From assembly GCF_000981385.1 (NCBI RefSeq), contig NZ_LATZ01000129.1, positions 186,001-250,000 of the forward strand: a DNA stretch of 64,000 nucleotides, in the 5' to 3' direction. Shown piece after piece: positions 45,554-54,721 of this stretch; positions within the stretch are counted from its first letter, which is position 1, and every line of letters begins with the position of its first letter. The notes under the pieces were generated by a model that saw only the letters and a program-made list of their open reading frames with translations, ran no database searches and was not told the origin of the DNA. Source of the DNA: Bacillus sp. SA1-12 (lineage in GTDB: Bacteria > Bacillota > Bacilli > Bacillales > Bacillaceae). The translations under genes and the position numbers were made by a program.

Positions 45554-46255
45554 ATGAAAAATAGCAAAGTCATAACTTCATTTTCGGAAGCGGTTTCAGA
45601 TATTCATAATGGCTCGACCTTAATTGTCGGAGGCTTTGGATTGTGCGGGATTCCAGAGAAATTGATTCAAGCTTTACGTGATCAAGGAACTAAGGATTTA
45701 ACCGTCGTAAGTAACAACTGTGGAGTGGATAATTGGGGGTTAGGTCTATTACTTGCTAATAAGCAAATCAAAAAAATGGTCTCATCATATGTAGGGGAAA
45801 ACAAAATTTTTGAAAAGCAATTTTTAAGCGGGGAATTGGAAGTGGAGTTAACACCGCAAGGGACTCTAGCAGAAAGAATACGAGCCGGCGGTGCAGGTAT
45901 TCCTGGCTTTTATACGGCTACAGGGATTGGGACGCAAATTGCTGACGGAAAAGAAATAAAGGAATTTGACGGAAAATCCTATCTGCTTGAGCGCGGTATC
46001 GTTGGAGATTTTGCCCTTGTAAAAGCATGGAAGGCGGATACGCTCGGTAATCTTGTGTACCGAAAAACATCCCGTAATTTTAACCCATTAGCAGCAATGG
46101 CAGGCAAAATTACCATCGCTGAGGTTGAAGAAATCGTAGAACCAGGTGAACTGGATCCAGAAGAAATCCATACACCAAGTATTTATGTTCAGAGATTGCT
46201 AGTTGGTACAAATTATCAAAAAAGAATTGAGAGATTGACAGTGCAAGAAGCATAA
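45554..46255 (+). CDS. scoA: 3-oxoacid (acetoacetate) CoA-transferase subunit A
   Basis: The 233-residue alpha subunit of a 3-oxoacid CoA-transferase shows [84 protein letters not shown] and [19 protein letters not shown]. With subunit B it moves CoA from succinyl-CoA (ScoAB type) or acetyl-CoA to acetoacetate. The GGAGGAG site is excellent. It heads a three-gene operon with scoB and a thiolase, which completes conversion of acetoacetate to two acetyl-CoA. The donor CoA cannot be told from sequence. Confidence 0.93.
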   Translation: MKNSKVITSFSEAVSDIHNGSTLIVGGFGLCGIPEKLIQALRDQGTKDLTVVSNNCGVDNWGLGLLLANKQIKKMVSSYVGENKIFEKQFLSGELEVELTPQGTLAERIRAGGAGIPGFYTATGIGTQIADGKEIKEFDGKSYLLERGIVGDFALVKAWKADTLGNLVYRKTSRNFNPLAAMAGKITIAEVEEIVEPGELDPEEIHTPSIYVQRLLVGTNYQKRIERLTVQEA

Positions 46256-46275
46256 CAAAGGGAGGAGTGAAGAAA

Positions 46276-46929
46276 ATGAGCGATAAAAGAATGACGATAG
46301 TAAAAAGAGCGGTTCAGGAAATAAAAGATGGGATGAATGTCAATCTTGGTATTGGAATGCCTACATTGGTGGCAAATGAAATACCCGCAAACTTCAGTGT
46401 GTTATTGCAGTCAGAAAACGGTCTGCTTGGTATTGGACCATATCCGTTTGCTGGTGCGGAGGATCCGGATTTAATCAATGCTGGAAAAGAAACGATTACA
46501 ACAGTTCCAGGAGCAGCTTATTTTGATAGTGCGGAGTCGTTTGCAATGATTCGTGGCGGTCATATTGATCTAGCTATCCTTGGCGGAATGGAGGTCTCTG
46601 AAACTGGAGATCTTGCCAATTGGATGATTCCCGGAAAAATGGTAAAAGGAATGGGAGGGGCAATGGACCTTGTCAATGGCGCCAAAAGAGTGGTCGTCAT
46701 TATGGAGCATGTGAACAAACACGGAGAAAGTAAAATTAAGAAGAAATGTTCCTTGCCGCTGACTGGACAGCATGTAGTACACACACTAATCACAGACCTA
46801 GGTGTCTTCGATTTTACACAAGAAGGCATGGTGCTAACGGAAACACTTGGCGGTGTAACGGTTGAGGAAATAAAGGAAAAAACGGAAGCAGCCTTTACCG
46901 TGGCACCAGAACTAATGGGGGTTAAATAA
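46276..46929 (+). CDS. scoB: 3-oxoacid (acetoacetate) CoA-transferase subunit B
   Basis: The 217-residue beta subunit carries the catalytic Glu in the segment VLLQSENGLLGIGPYPFAG (the SENG motif) along with NVNLGIGMPTLVANEIP, VPGAAYFDSAESFAMIRGGHIDLAILGGMEV and GMGGAMDLVNGAKRVVVIMEH. I chose ATG 46276 with GGGAGGAG 8 bases upstream; the in-frame GTG at 46267 overlaps that site. It follows scoA by 20 bases and the thiolase start is one base after its stop, so the three genes are tightly coupled. Confidence 0.93.
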   Translation: MSDKRMTIVKRAVQEIKDGMNVNLGIGMPTLVANEIPANFSVLLQSENGLLGIGPYPFAGAEDPDLINAGKETITTVPGAAYFDSAESFAMIRGGHIDLAILGGMEVSETGDLANWMIPGKMVKGMGGAMDLVNGAKRVVVIMEHVNKHGESKIKKKCSLPLTGQHVVHTLITDLGVFDFTQEGMVLTETLGGVTVEEIKEKTEAAFTVAPELMGVK

Positions 46930-46930
46930 G

Positions 46931-48109
46931 ATGGCAAAAACGGTCATTTTAGATGGAGCACGGACTCCGGTCGGTAAATTTGGAGGAGCACTTTCGTCCT
47001 TAAAGGCAACAGAGCTTGGAGCTTTTGCGATGAAGGAAGCCTTGAAACGAGCAAACGTTGCTCCTGAAAGTATCGATGAGGTCATCTTTGGGAATGTTCT
47101 GCAGGCAGGGCAGGGTCAGATTCCTTCTCGTCAGGCTGCCCGAGAAGCAGGTATTCCTTGGAATGTGAAGACAGAAACAATTAATAAAGTATGTGCTTCA
47201 GGACTTCGCAGTGTGACGCTTGCAGATCAAATGATCCGCTTGGGGGACGAAGAGGTGATCCTCGCAGGGGGGATGGAATCAATGTCCAACACTCCTTATG
47301 CAGCCTTTAATATGCGTTTTGGGGCTAGAATGGGAGATGCACAGATGGTTGACTTGATGATTCACGATGGATTATCCTGCAGCTTCACAGGTGTGCATAT
47401 GGGGACGTATGGCAACCTGACAGCTGAGAAATTTGAACTGTCACGTGAGGAGCAGGATAGCTGGGCTGTGCGCAGCCATGAACGTGCGTTGGAAGCGATA
47501 AAAAGCGGTACAATGCGTGAAGAGATTGTGGCTGTTAAAATTCCTCAGCGTAAAGGAGATCCTATCATTGTTGATACTGATGAAGCCCCGCGTGAGCATA
47601 CAACAAAAGAAGTGCTGGCAAAACTGAAACCAGCGTTCGGAAAAGACGGCACAATTACAGCTGGAAATGCACCTGGAGTTAACGATGGAGCAGCGGCACT
47701 TGTTTTGATGAATGAGGACCGTGCGATAAAGGAAGGAAAACAAGTTTTAGCCAGCATCATTGCTCACGCTGAGGTAGCAGTTGAAGCAGAACATTTTCCG
47801 CAAACACCTGGATTAGTAATAAACGAATTGTTAAAGAAGACAGGAAAATCAGTCGAGGACATTGATCTATATGAAATTAATGAAGCTTTCGCAGCAGTAG
47901 CGCTGGCCAGCATAAAAATTGCCGGAATTGATCCTGAAAAAGTGAATGTAAACGGGGGTGCAGTTGCTTTTGGACATCCTATTGGAGCGAGCGGTGCACG
48001 TATTATTTTAACACTGGCCTATGAATTAAGACGACGCGGAGGCGGTGTGGGAATAGCAGCTATATGCTCGGGCAGCGGGCAGGGTGATGCAGTGATGATT
48101 GAGGTGTAA
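46931..48109 (+). CDS. acetyl-CoA C-acetyltransferase (thiolase)
   Basis: The 392-residue thiolase has all three active-site blocks: [21 protein letters not shown] with the nucleophilic Cys near residue 88, [20 protein letters not shown] with the catalytic His, and [16 protein letters not shown] with the second Cys. [23 protein letters not shown] is also typical. It would cleave acetoacetyl-CoA made by ScoAB to two acetyl-CoA. It starts one base after the scoB stop, with GGGGG upstream. Biosynthetic direction (acetoacetyl-CoA formation) is possible but the operon suggests degradation. Confidence 0.94.
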   Translation: MAKTVILDGARTPVGKFGGALSSLKATELGAFAMKEALKRANVAPESIDEVIFGNVLQAGQGQIPSRQAAREAGIPWNVKTETINKVCASGLRSVTLADQMIRLGDEEVILAGGMESMSNTPYAAFNMRFGARMGDAQMVDLMIHDGLSCSFTGVHMGTYGNLTAEKFELSREEQDSWAVRSHERALEAIKSGTMREEIVAVKIPQRKGDPIIVDTDEAPREHTTKEVLAKLKPAFGKDGTITAGNAPGVNDGAAALVLMNEDRAIKEGKQVLASIIAHAEVAVEAEHFPQTPGLVINELLKKTGKSVEDIDLYEINEAFAAVALASIKIAGIDPEKVNVNGGAVAFGHPIGASGARIILTLAYELRRRGGGVGIAAICSGSGQGDAVMIEV

Positions 48110-48149
48110 GATGATCTGTTTTTTGAATTTAAATATCAGAAAAAAGATG

Positions 48150-48177
48150 TGGTGCCAATTCTATCGATTTGGCACCA
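48150..48177 (+). terminator. hairpin after the thiolase gene
   Basis: TGGTGCCAA (48150-48158) pairs with TTGGCACCA (48169-48177). The following bases are T rich only in part, so termination is probable but not certain. The rest of the 286-base gap has no gene. Confidence 0.5.
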
Positions 48178-48395
48178 TTACTTATTTCATGAACCTCGTT
48201 AAGATGATCATTGTGCACGTTTATTCAATTATGTATCCATTTATACTCTGGCTTATTATTTATGATATTACAGGGAAAGGAAAAGTGCCGCTTCGAAATG
48301 TTCAATCAAATAGAATGATTGAGTTAATCGCATAATTAGGAGATAATTGGAATGAAAGGGCTTTAGAAAGAAAATCGAAATGTGGTGGTAAAGAA

Positions 48396-49343
48396 ATGAC
48401 TAAATTAGATAGTAATATTGCCAAAGAAATAGCCTCCGCCTATTTACAGGAGTCAATAAACTCAATAGATCCTATTGTAGGAAAGGGATCTGTTAATCAA
48501 CTTTTTATTGTACGGTCAAACAATAATGAAATTGTTGTTAGATTGAATCATGATCGAAGGGCAATGATAGAATATGAAAAGGAATCATGGTGTATAGATC
48601 AAGCAATTCAATCAGGTATTCCAAGTCCAGATGTGCTGGCGGTTGGACAATATGGTGAGACTCCATATATGATTCTCTCTTTAGTAGAGGGTGAACATGG
48701 TGAAAACTCACAAATTGAAAATAAATATATATGGAGAAAAATAGGGCAATATACAAAAGCCTTTCATTCAATAAAAGTCAGTGGCTTTGGAGAAATATTG
48801 GCAGACAGAGATAGCGGTGCGTTTGAAGCGCCATTACATGAAAACTTTGATGGAACATGGTTAGGGTATATAAAATACAATATTAATAGCCTAACTGCAG
48901 AGGATGAGCTGATTAAATTAGGTATTTTGACAATCCACCAATCTGAAACAATAAAAAAACGGTTTGAAAGGCTGCTAGAACAACCATTTCAGTTTGGTTT
49001 GACTCATGGCGATCTTTCTTTAAAGAATACGATTGTTAATAAAGATGGTTTGGTGAGTTTACTAGATTGGGGCAGTGCAGCAGTTAATATTGTTCCTCAT
49101 TGGGATCTTATTCTTTGCTTGCAATGTCTGATTGATGGGAAGTTAAATGCAGCTGAATTTCAAGCATTCCTAGAGGGCTATGGGATCACCAGATCGCAAT
49201 TTCTTTCAATGGAAAAAGATTTACATACACTCATCTTATTAAACGCATTTGATAAACTTCGCTGGGCAATTGACTGTAATCCTCTATGTATTCCTGATTT
49301 TGTAAAGCGAGCAAAAATTGTTGTAGGCTTATTTTTGGACTAG
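48396..49343 (+). CDS. phosphotransferase family protein (APH fold)
   Basis: The 315-residue protein has the aminoglycoside phosphotransferase/choline kinase-like fold: SVNQLFIVRSNNNEIVVRLNHD (nucleotide loop), PYMILSLVEGEHGE, the Brenner motif LTHGDLSLKNTIVNKDGLVSLLDWGSA with catalytic Asp, and IVPHWDLILCLQCLIDG. It phosphorylates an unknown small molecule; sugar, amine or antibiotic are all possible for the family. The ribosome site is weak (GGTGGT). It stands alone and is followed by a good terminator. No resistance genes lie nearby, so a metabolic kinase is as likely as an antibiotic kinase. Confidence 0.8.
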   Translation: MTKLDSNIAKEIASAYLQESINSIDPIVGKGSVNQLFIVRSNNNEIVVRLNHDRRAMIEYEKESWCIDQAIQSGIPSPDVLAVGQYGETPYMILSLVEGEHGENSQIENKYIWRKIGQYTKAFHSIKVSGFGEILADRDSGAFEAPLHENFDGTWLGYIKYNINSLTAEDELIKLGILTIHQSETIKKRFERLLEQPFQFGLTHGDLSLKNTIVNKDGLVSLLDWGSAAVNIVPHWDLILCLQCLIDGKLNAAEFQAFLEGYGITRSQFLSMEKDLHTLILLNAFDKLRWAIDCNPLCIPDFVKRAKIVVGLFLD

Positions 49344-49487
49344 TTAACTAATAACCCAACAACCAAAAAGTATGATCGTTCCTCTTGATTTATACAGGGA
49401 ATTGGCATGCCTGGCTTGGGATATTTTAGTATAAGAAGAAAAAGTTTATAAAGCGACATGATTTAAAAGTGATATTTAGATCATTCG

Positions 49488-49535
49488 AAAATCCCAATTT
49501 CTTTGGATGAATCTTTAGAAATTGGGATTTTTTTA
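49488..49535 (+). terminator. terminator after the phosphotransferase gene
   Basis: AAAATCCCAATTTCT (49488-49502) pairs with AGAAATTGGGATTTT (49517-49531), followed by further T. This is a long, perfect stem; it may act for both convergent genes. Confidence 0.85.
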
Positions 49536-49578
49536 ACTTAGTAAATTCTATTAATGCAGCTGTACCTACATATATAAT

Positions 49579-50478
49579 TTATTTTTTTAGTTTCGCAATT
49601 CGTTTTTTGAACGGAATGTAAATGTCAATTTCTTTGTTCTCTCTTCCATGGCATCTTTCGTCATACAGCTCGAATTCTACTGATCCACTATGTTCATAGC
49701 CTGATTGCGGAAACCACTCTGTAAAAATATAATTCCATGTTGACTGAATAGAAGCGGTAAACGATTCTTCATTTGATTTTGGTGTAGTAAATACCGCGAA
49801 CTCCAGCTCTGGGAAACTTTTATACACCATTCCTTCAGGAGCTTGGGTATCCTTCTCTACTTCCATTCCTATGATATAAACGAATTCGCCAGTTTCAGGT
49901 TTAAAATCAGTGCAAATGCCTAGCTCCACACATTTGTGTATGGGATTTGGAATGTTTGAGCCCAATTCATTTTGCAAGTACTGCTGCCAAAATGCCGGAA
50001 TGTCGATATTGTTTTGACCATTCACATTCTTCGTTTTTAGTTCGTATCCAATGATGTGAAAAGCTGGTTTAGTGATTAATTTTGGTTCCATCCTATATCC
50101 TCCTGATAAGGGTAATATATTCAGGCAGGCTTTACCACGTAAGGGTCCAGATATTCGTTTGGCGTTTCGGTATTGCCTCCTTGAAACGCCATAAAACTTT
50201 TTGAACGCCCGATTGAAAGATTCCTGGTATTGAAAACCAGCCTCAATTGCTATTGTAATTACCTTTTCATCTGTATAAAATAAACGTTCCGCCGCATAAG
50301 TGAGCCTTCTTTTTCTGACATAATCCATCACAGACTCTCCTACAATTGCTTGGAATACACGATGATAATGAAAAGGAGAAAAACAAGCAACCTCTGCTAA
50401 TTTCACTAAAGTAATTTGTTCCTGCAAGTTCTCCTCAATATAATCAAGCGTTTGTTGTATACTGGCCGCATAATACAT
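49579..50478 (-). CDS. AraC family regulator with GyrI-like effector domain
   Basis: The 299-residue protein has the reverse domain order of the cupin regulators: helix-turn-helix first (EQITLVKLAEVACFSPFHYHRVFQAIVGESVMDYVRKRRL and VITIAIEAGFQYQESFNRAFKKFYGVS), then a GyrI-like ligand-binding domain (EPKLITKPAFHIIGYELKTKN, GEFVYIIGMEVEKD, GSVEFELYDERCHGRENKEIDIYIPFKKR). This is the Rob/MarA-SoxS-like and BltR-related style of multidrug or stress sensor. Its ATG at 50478 is preceded by AGGTGAAAGGG. It is divergent from the sulfatase gene across 617 bases; a regulatory link is uncertain. Confidence 0.88.
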   Translation of the reverse strand: MYYAASIQQTLDYIEENLQEQITLVKLAEVACFSPFHYHRVFQAIVGESVMDYVRKRRLTYAAERLFYTDEKVITIAIEAGFQYQESFNRAFKKFYGVSRRQYRNAKRISGPLRGKACLNILPLSGGYRMEPKLITKPAFHIIGYELKTKNVNGQNNIDIPAFWQQYLQNELGSNIPNPIHKCVELGICTDFKPETGEFVYIIGMEVEKDTQAPEGMVYKSFPELEFAVFTTPKSNEESFTASIQSTWNYIFTEWFPQSGYEHSGSVEFELYDERCHGRENKEIDIYIPFKKRIAKLKK

Positions 50479-51095
50479 TCCCTTTCACCTACCCTACATT
50501 TACTATAACAGCAAACGTATATTCGTTCTTAACAATTTTTGCTACAAGTATTTTTTTATTTTATAAGAGAGTCATTATTTATGCTGCATGAGTAAAAAAG
50601 GGTTAATTACAGCTTCAAGGTATACGGAAAAGGAATGCTATATTTAATTGATATTGTTTTACTGTACAATTAAATTAATTTAATACAGGTTTATTGTAAC
50701 AAATATCGTATTTTTACTGTTTTTCCACTTCATTAACAATCTAAATGCATTAAAAGAATTTTTTAATATTTACAGTTATACAGAATAAGGTAAAAATGGA
50801 GGCTCTTAATCTTTCAATACTCAGATTTTGGGTTGTTTTTTGATATTTTACTTAAGTGTATTTAAATTGTCATTCATTTAATAAAGAAAATTATTGTTGA
50901 CAAAACAGGAATGTAAACGTATTCTTTTAACTAAAGTTACAGAATATTTGTATTAAAACATATTTTTGGTGTATTTAAACATCTAGGTTTACACAATTTG
51001 TTTCTTAATTAGAAAAATTACCTCACAGATAAAAACAGATAACGGTACTACTAGATTTAAAGAATTAAATTCAAAAAAATTTAGGAGGGATAGGA
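50479..51095 (+). other. 617-base A+T-rich gap before the sulfatase gene
   Basis: No gene is seen. The gap contains a good promoter at 50897-50925, and its 170-base leader before the sulfatase start shows no recognisable riboswitch. Low complexity and high A+T suggest a complex control region for both divergent genes. Confidence 0.45.
50897..50925 (+). promoter_or_regulatory. SigmaA-like promoter overlapped by a cre-like site
   Basis: TTGACA (50897-50902), 17-base spacer, TATTCT (50920-50925). The overlapping TGTAAACGTATTCT (50912-50925) matches the cre consensus at 12 of 14 positions with CG intact. The position, covering the -10, would allow direct CcpA repression of the sulfatase gene. 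Confidence 0.5.
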
Positions 51096-52649
51096 ATGGC
51101 GGTAAACAATCCTAATATTATATTGATTCTCGCAGATGATTTGGGATTTTCAGATTTAGGTTGTTTTGGTGGTGAGATCAATACACCAAATTTGGACCAC
51201 CTTGCTACTGACGGGCTACGTTTAACCCAAGTTTATAACTCAGCTCGTTGTTGTCCAAGCCGGGCTTCGTTGTTAAGCGGATTATATCCGCATCAAGCTG
51301 GTGTAGGAGAGATGACAGAGGATCGTGAAACTCCAGGATATCGCGGCTATTTGAAAGATCAGTGCGTTACTTTGGCTGAAGTGTTAAGAGAAGGCGATTA
51401 TCACACGTATTTATCTGGTAAATGGCATGTTGGTAAAATTGGACCCATTGAAAGAGGATTTGATGATTTTTACGGTATTTTAGGAGGCTTTACAAGTTTC
51501 TGGGATAAAAAAGAATACATACGTTTGCCCGAAGGCCGACCAGAACGCAGTTATAAAGAAGGTGAATTTTACGCGACAGATGCCATAACAGACCATGCAT
51601 TAGATTTCCTTGAGGAATCCCGTAAGGATGAACATCCATATTTCCTTTACCTCTCATATAATGCACCCCATTTTCCATTACAGGCTCCGAAAGAGGAGAT
51701 TGCTAAATATGAAAAGGTATACGAGAAAGGCTGGGATAAAATTAGGGAAGAGCGCTTAGAACGAATGAAAGAGCTGCAAATTGTGCCTGAAAGTACGTTA
51801 TTAACACCGAGATCAGAATATTGGAATAGGGATAGGGATATTTATGGAACAAATCCGCCATGGGATTCCATTGATCCAGATCGTCAAAAAGATTTAGTTA
51901 AAAGAATGGCTATTTATGCTGCGATGATCGATCGTATGGATCAGAACATCGGGAGAGTAATTGAAAATTTACGTGTGAATGGGGAATTAGACAATACATT
52001 AATCTTATTTTGCTCTGATAATGGAGCATGTGCTGAATGGGATCCATGGGGATTTGATGACTGGATTACAACGTCTAATTTTTTACATCGTAAGGAGGAT
52101 CTAGAGAAAATGGGCGGCCCTGATACTTATCATAGTTACGGTTCAGGATGGGCGAATGCGTGTAGTACACCTCTTCGTTTATATAAACACTATGGTCATG
52201 AGGGAGGAATAAGTACGCCTTTCATCGCTCATTGGCCAGATAAGGTGAAGCGTAAGGGAGAAATCGATCATCGTCCAGGACATTTTATCGACTTTATGGC
52301 TACTTTTGTTGATATTTCTGGTATCTCTTATCCTAAAACATATAAGGGCCAAAACATTCTTCCGATGGAAGGAGAAAGTTTAATGCCGATCTTAGCAGGA
52401 GAGAATACTCCGCAAAGAATTCTTTGTTTTGAGCATGAGCAACATTGCGGTATCCGTCAGGGAGAATGGAAACTATCAAAAGTAAGAGAAAAAGATTGGG
52501 AACTTTATAATATTAAAAATGATCGAACAGAAATGCATAACTTGAAGGATGAATATCCAGTACTGGCAGATGAAATGAAAAAAACATGGGAAGAATGGGC
52601 TGAAAGGACAAATGTTTATCCTCGTAAGTTAACAAAAATACCCAGATAA
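51096..52649 (+). CDS. Cys-type sulfatase (arylsulfatase family, no signal peptide)
   Basis: The 517-residue enzyme is a family S1 formylglycine sulfatase. The metal-binding start is NIILILADDLGFSDLGCFGG; the activation motif CxPSR is C52-C53-P-S-R in ARCCPSRASLLSGLYPHQAG, so C52 should become formylglycine; SGKWHVGKIGP, NAPHFPLQAP, FCSDNGA and YGHEGGISTPFIAHWP follow as expected. It lacks a signal peptide and is thus cytosolic, so its substrate must be imported or made inside. TTAGGAGGG precedes the ATG. Activation should be by the formylglycine enzyme at 40975. The natural substrate, a sulfated sugar or aryl sulfate, is unknown. Confidence 0.94.
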   Translation: MAVNNPNIILILADDLGFSDLGCFGGEINTPNLDHLATDGLRLTQVYNSARCCPSRASLLSGLYPHQAGVGEMTEDRETPGYRGYLKDQCVTLAEVLREGDYHTYLSGKWHVGKIGPIERGFDDFYGILGGFTSFWDKKEYIRLPEGRPERSYKEGEFYATDAITDHALDFLEESRKDEHPYFLYLSYNAPHFPLQAPKEEIAKYEKVYEKGWDKIREERLERMKELQIVPESTLLTPRSEYWNRDRDIYGTNPPWDSIDPDRQKDLVKRMAIYAAMIDRMDQNIGRVIENLRVNGELDNTLILFCSDNGACAEWDPWGFDDWITTSNFLHRKEDLEKMGGPDTYHSYGSGWANACSTPLRLYKHYGHEGGISTPFIAHWPDKVKRKGEIDHRPGHFIDFMATFVDISGISYPKTYKGQNILPMEGESLMPILAGENTPQRILCFEHEQHCGIRQGEWKLSKVREKDWELYNIKNDRTEMHNLKDEYPVLADEMKKTWEEWAERTNVYPRKLTKIPR

Positions 52650-52676
52650 TACTGCATGTTTTAAAATGCACTAGAA

Positions 52677-52731
52677 AGAAGCTGTCTCAAAACCAAAAGG
52701 AACCAGACCTTTTTGAGGCAGCTTCTTTTAT
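52677..52731 (+). terminator. terminator after the sulfatase gene
   Basis: AGAAGCTGTCTCAAAA pairs with TTTTTGAGGCAGCTTCT with one mismatch and is followed by TTT. Confidence 0.85.
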
Positions 52732-52743
52732 TGATTAAAAAAG

Positions 52744-53549
52744 CTAATTCCTCTCCGAATTTAACTGATTACTAATAGCCTTCTGACCTGAAACCTTCCT
52801 AAATTGCCTTAAATAAATAAGAAAGACGAAAATGATAAGCAAGGCCTATACATCATAAATATTACTGAAATTTAAGCCTTCTTGATTTTGTAAAAAAGGA
52901 TTTAAATGAAGGGAAGAATCTTTTATTTCTAATGCTTTGCTAATGAATGTGGTGGCCGCGGCACCTGCAATAAAGTTAGTCATCATAAATACGCCAATTT
53001 CTACTCCGGATTGATCTTTTGGTAATGTGCGGGAAACCGTATAGGCTAAAGAGATTTGGATAAACGTCTGCCCCGTGCAGGCAAATACCAAGACAATTAT
53101 GATAACAAAAGGAGTTAATCCTGCCATCAGTGATAAAAGCGTGTAACCAATTAAAAAGCTACTTAAGGCTGTATAGGTTAAAACATTGTTTCCTTTCCTA
53201 CTTGCTAATCTGCCAGCCTTCATCCCTAAGGCGGCTGCTAATAAAGCGCTAGGAAACATGATGAAGCCGCTAATAATTGTTGATAGACCATTGACATTTT
53301 GCAGGAGAAGCGGTGTTAAGTATGGAATACCAAAGCTTATCCCTGAGCTCAAGCCTGAAACAAGAATGCCAATTGTGTATTTTTTATTTTGAAACAGCCG
53401 GAAGGCTTTAATAGAAATTCTTTTGTAATCGTTGGAATGGCCATATTAAACATAGTTGAATTCATGACCGAAATTACTAAAGCGAAAGCAAGGACCATGA
53501 TTAGCTAATCGCGATGATTTTGTTCGGTGCTTATCATTGTTTGCTGCAT
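52744..53549 (-). pseudogene. decayed MFS drug/metabolite exporter (DHA2-like)
   Basis: An intact start (ATG 53549 with AAAGGAG) gives MQQTMISTEQNHRD, then a TAG stop, then in-frame MVLAFALVISVMNSTMFNMA and IPTITKEFLLKPS, the first span of TetA(L)-like exporters. The text then jumps, at the join around 53400-53420, to FRLFQNKKYTIGILVSGLSS and the C-terminal spans (open from 53352 to 52846), so some 200 or more central residues are missing. A second in-frame TAG occurs after NIYDV; beyond it coding continues (ALLIIFVFLIYLRQFRK to NQLNSERN) and ends at 52744. An internal deletion and two nonsense codons show the gene is dead. Confidence 0.85.
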
Positions 53550-53628
53550 GTATGTTCTCCTTTTATTTTACATCATTTTTCTCCAATTAAACGAAACTTG
53601 AGCAAGAGAGATCTCTTACTCATGCCTT

Positions 53629-54651
53629 TTACTTGGAGTGGTTGCTGACTACCTTCAAATCCAATCTATCAATTTTTTCTAGTACTCTATCAAATCTTAA
53701 AGGTTGGGGTTCATTAGGGAATATATAATGGTTATATGGATCACCCAATGTTCGGAAAAATGGCTCAAATAAGCCGGATGCCAACAGTCCTACCATTTTC
53801 GTGTAATGTGAATCCAAACGGTATGAATGAATCGTATTGGCAGGTACATGCAGAAAATCTCCAGGATTTAGTTGGATTTCTTCTCCATTTGCCCACATTG
53901 TCATTTGTCCCTCGAGGCAAAAGAAGGTTTCTGTATGATGTTCATGGTAATGTTCTACAATCGGTTCACCCTTAGGACCTTCAGAAGAAACAATAATAAA
54001 TTGTCCATCAGTATTTGTTTGTGCGGCAACAATTCTATGTAATTGGTCACCGGTTAGGAGACGATCACCTTCTCCAGATTCAAGCACATATGGAATGACT
54101 TGATCGGGTCGTACAGTATTCGTTACAAGTACAGCAGGTTTAGATAAATGGTCTTCATTGATAAATTTTACATCAGCCTTGGCAGCAGCTTCAGTGAAAC
54201 GTTCTGAAGAAAGGCTGCTGCTCCCGTGCGGCGGATATTCCACCTTATCGTAAGGGTTTCCGATAATAGAATAAAGCTTTGCTGTTTCACCTTTTGCCGT
54301 GTAAGAAACAAACCGGGTTCTATGGCTCTTCATGCGATAACTGTGTATTGTTCCTGCTGGAATATGTGCATAATCGCCTGATGTAAGAAGATGATGCTCG
54401 TTGTTTAGTGTTAGTTCAAGTCGCCCCTCAAGGACAATTATTCCCTCGTGAGTTTCGTGATGTAGATGGGGAGAAAAAGCATCGTCTTTTCCACCTGAAA
54501 TGAGTACCATTTCAAAGATATTTCCTGTGCTATTTGCATCAGCCATTACAGTGGCAACCTGTCTCCCTAAAAGATAGCGATTCCCTTCACCACTTCTAAG
54601 TAAGTAGGGAGTTTTTTCTTGTGGAAGCATATTTGTAAGAATACTAGTCAT
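53629..54651 (-). CDS. qdoI: quercetin 2,3-dioxygenase (bicupin)
   Basis: The 340-residue bicupin resembles B. subtilis QdoI (YxaG), which opens the flavonol ring of quercetin with release of CO. Each half has the metal-binding cupin pattern: SPHLHHETHEGIIVLEGRLEL with SGDYAHIPAGTIHSYR, and EHYHEHHTETFFCLEGQMTMW with PGDFLHVPANTIHSYR. The repeats TPYLLRSGEGNRYLLGRQVATV and IPYVLESGEGDRLLTGDQLHRIV show the internal duplication. ATG 54651 has AAAGGAG 7 bases upstream; the longer frame to 54672 runs through that site. It is preceded by its regulator gene and a QdoR-type operator, so it handles plant flavonoids. Confidence 0.92.
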   Translation of the reverse strand: MTSILTNMLPQEKTPYLLRSGEGNRYLLGRQVATVMADANSTGNIFEMVLISGGKDDAFSPHLHHETHEGIIVLEGRLELTLNNEHHLLTSGDYAHIPAGTIHSYRMKSHRTRFVSYTAKGETAKLYSIIGNPYDKVEYPPHGSSSLSSERFTEAAAKADVKFINEDHLSKPAVLVTNTVRPDQVIPYVLESGEGDRLLTGDQLHRIVAAQTNTDGQFIIVSSEGPKGEPIVEHYHEHHTETFFCLEGQMTMWANGEEIQLNPGDFLHVPANTIHSYRLDSHYTKMVGLLASGLFEPFFRTLGDPYNHYIFPNEPQPLRFDRVLEKIDRLDLKVVSNHSK

Positions 54652-54676
54652 AACAATACTCCTTTCACGCAATAAA

Positions 54677-54696
54677 AATAGACCAGTCTATATAAT
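54677..54696 (-). promoter_or_regulatory. LmrA/QdoR-type operator before qdoI
   Basis: The reverse strand reads ATTATATAGACTGGTCTATT, matching the published B. subtilis LmrA/YxaF box AWTATAtagaNYGgTCTATA (as I recall it) at 19 of 20 positions. It lies 26 bases upstream of the qdoI start, so binding would block transcription until a flavonoid releases the repressor. Confidence 0.75.
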
Positions 54697-54721
54697 TTTA
54701 GATGAAAGGGTTGAAAGATGT

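Noticed and set aside
48099-48335. 78-codon open frame with a hydrophobic stretch after the thiolase gene
   Set aside because: It overlaps the thiolase end, has no ribosome site and contains the terminator-like hairpin at 48150-48177.
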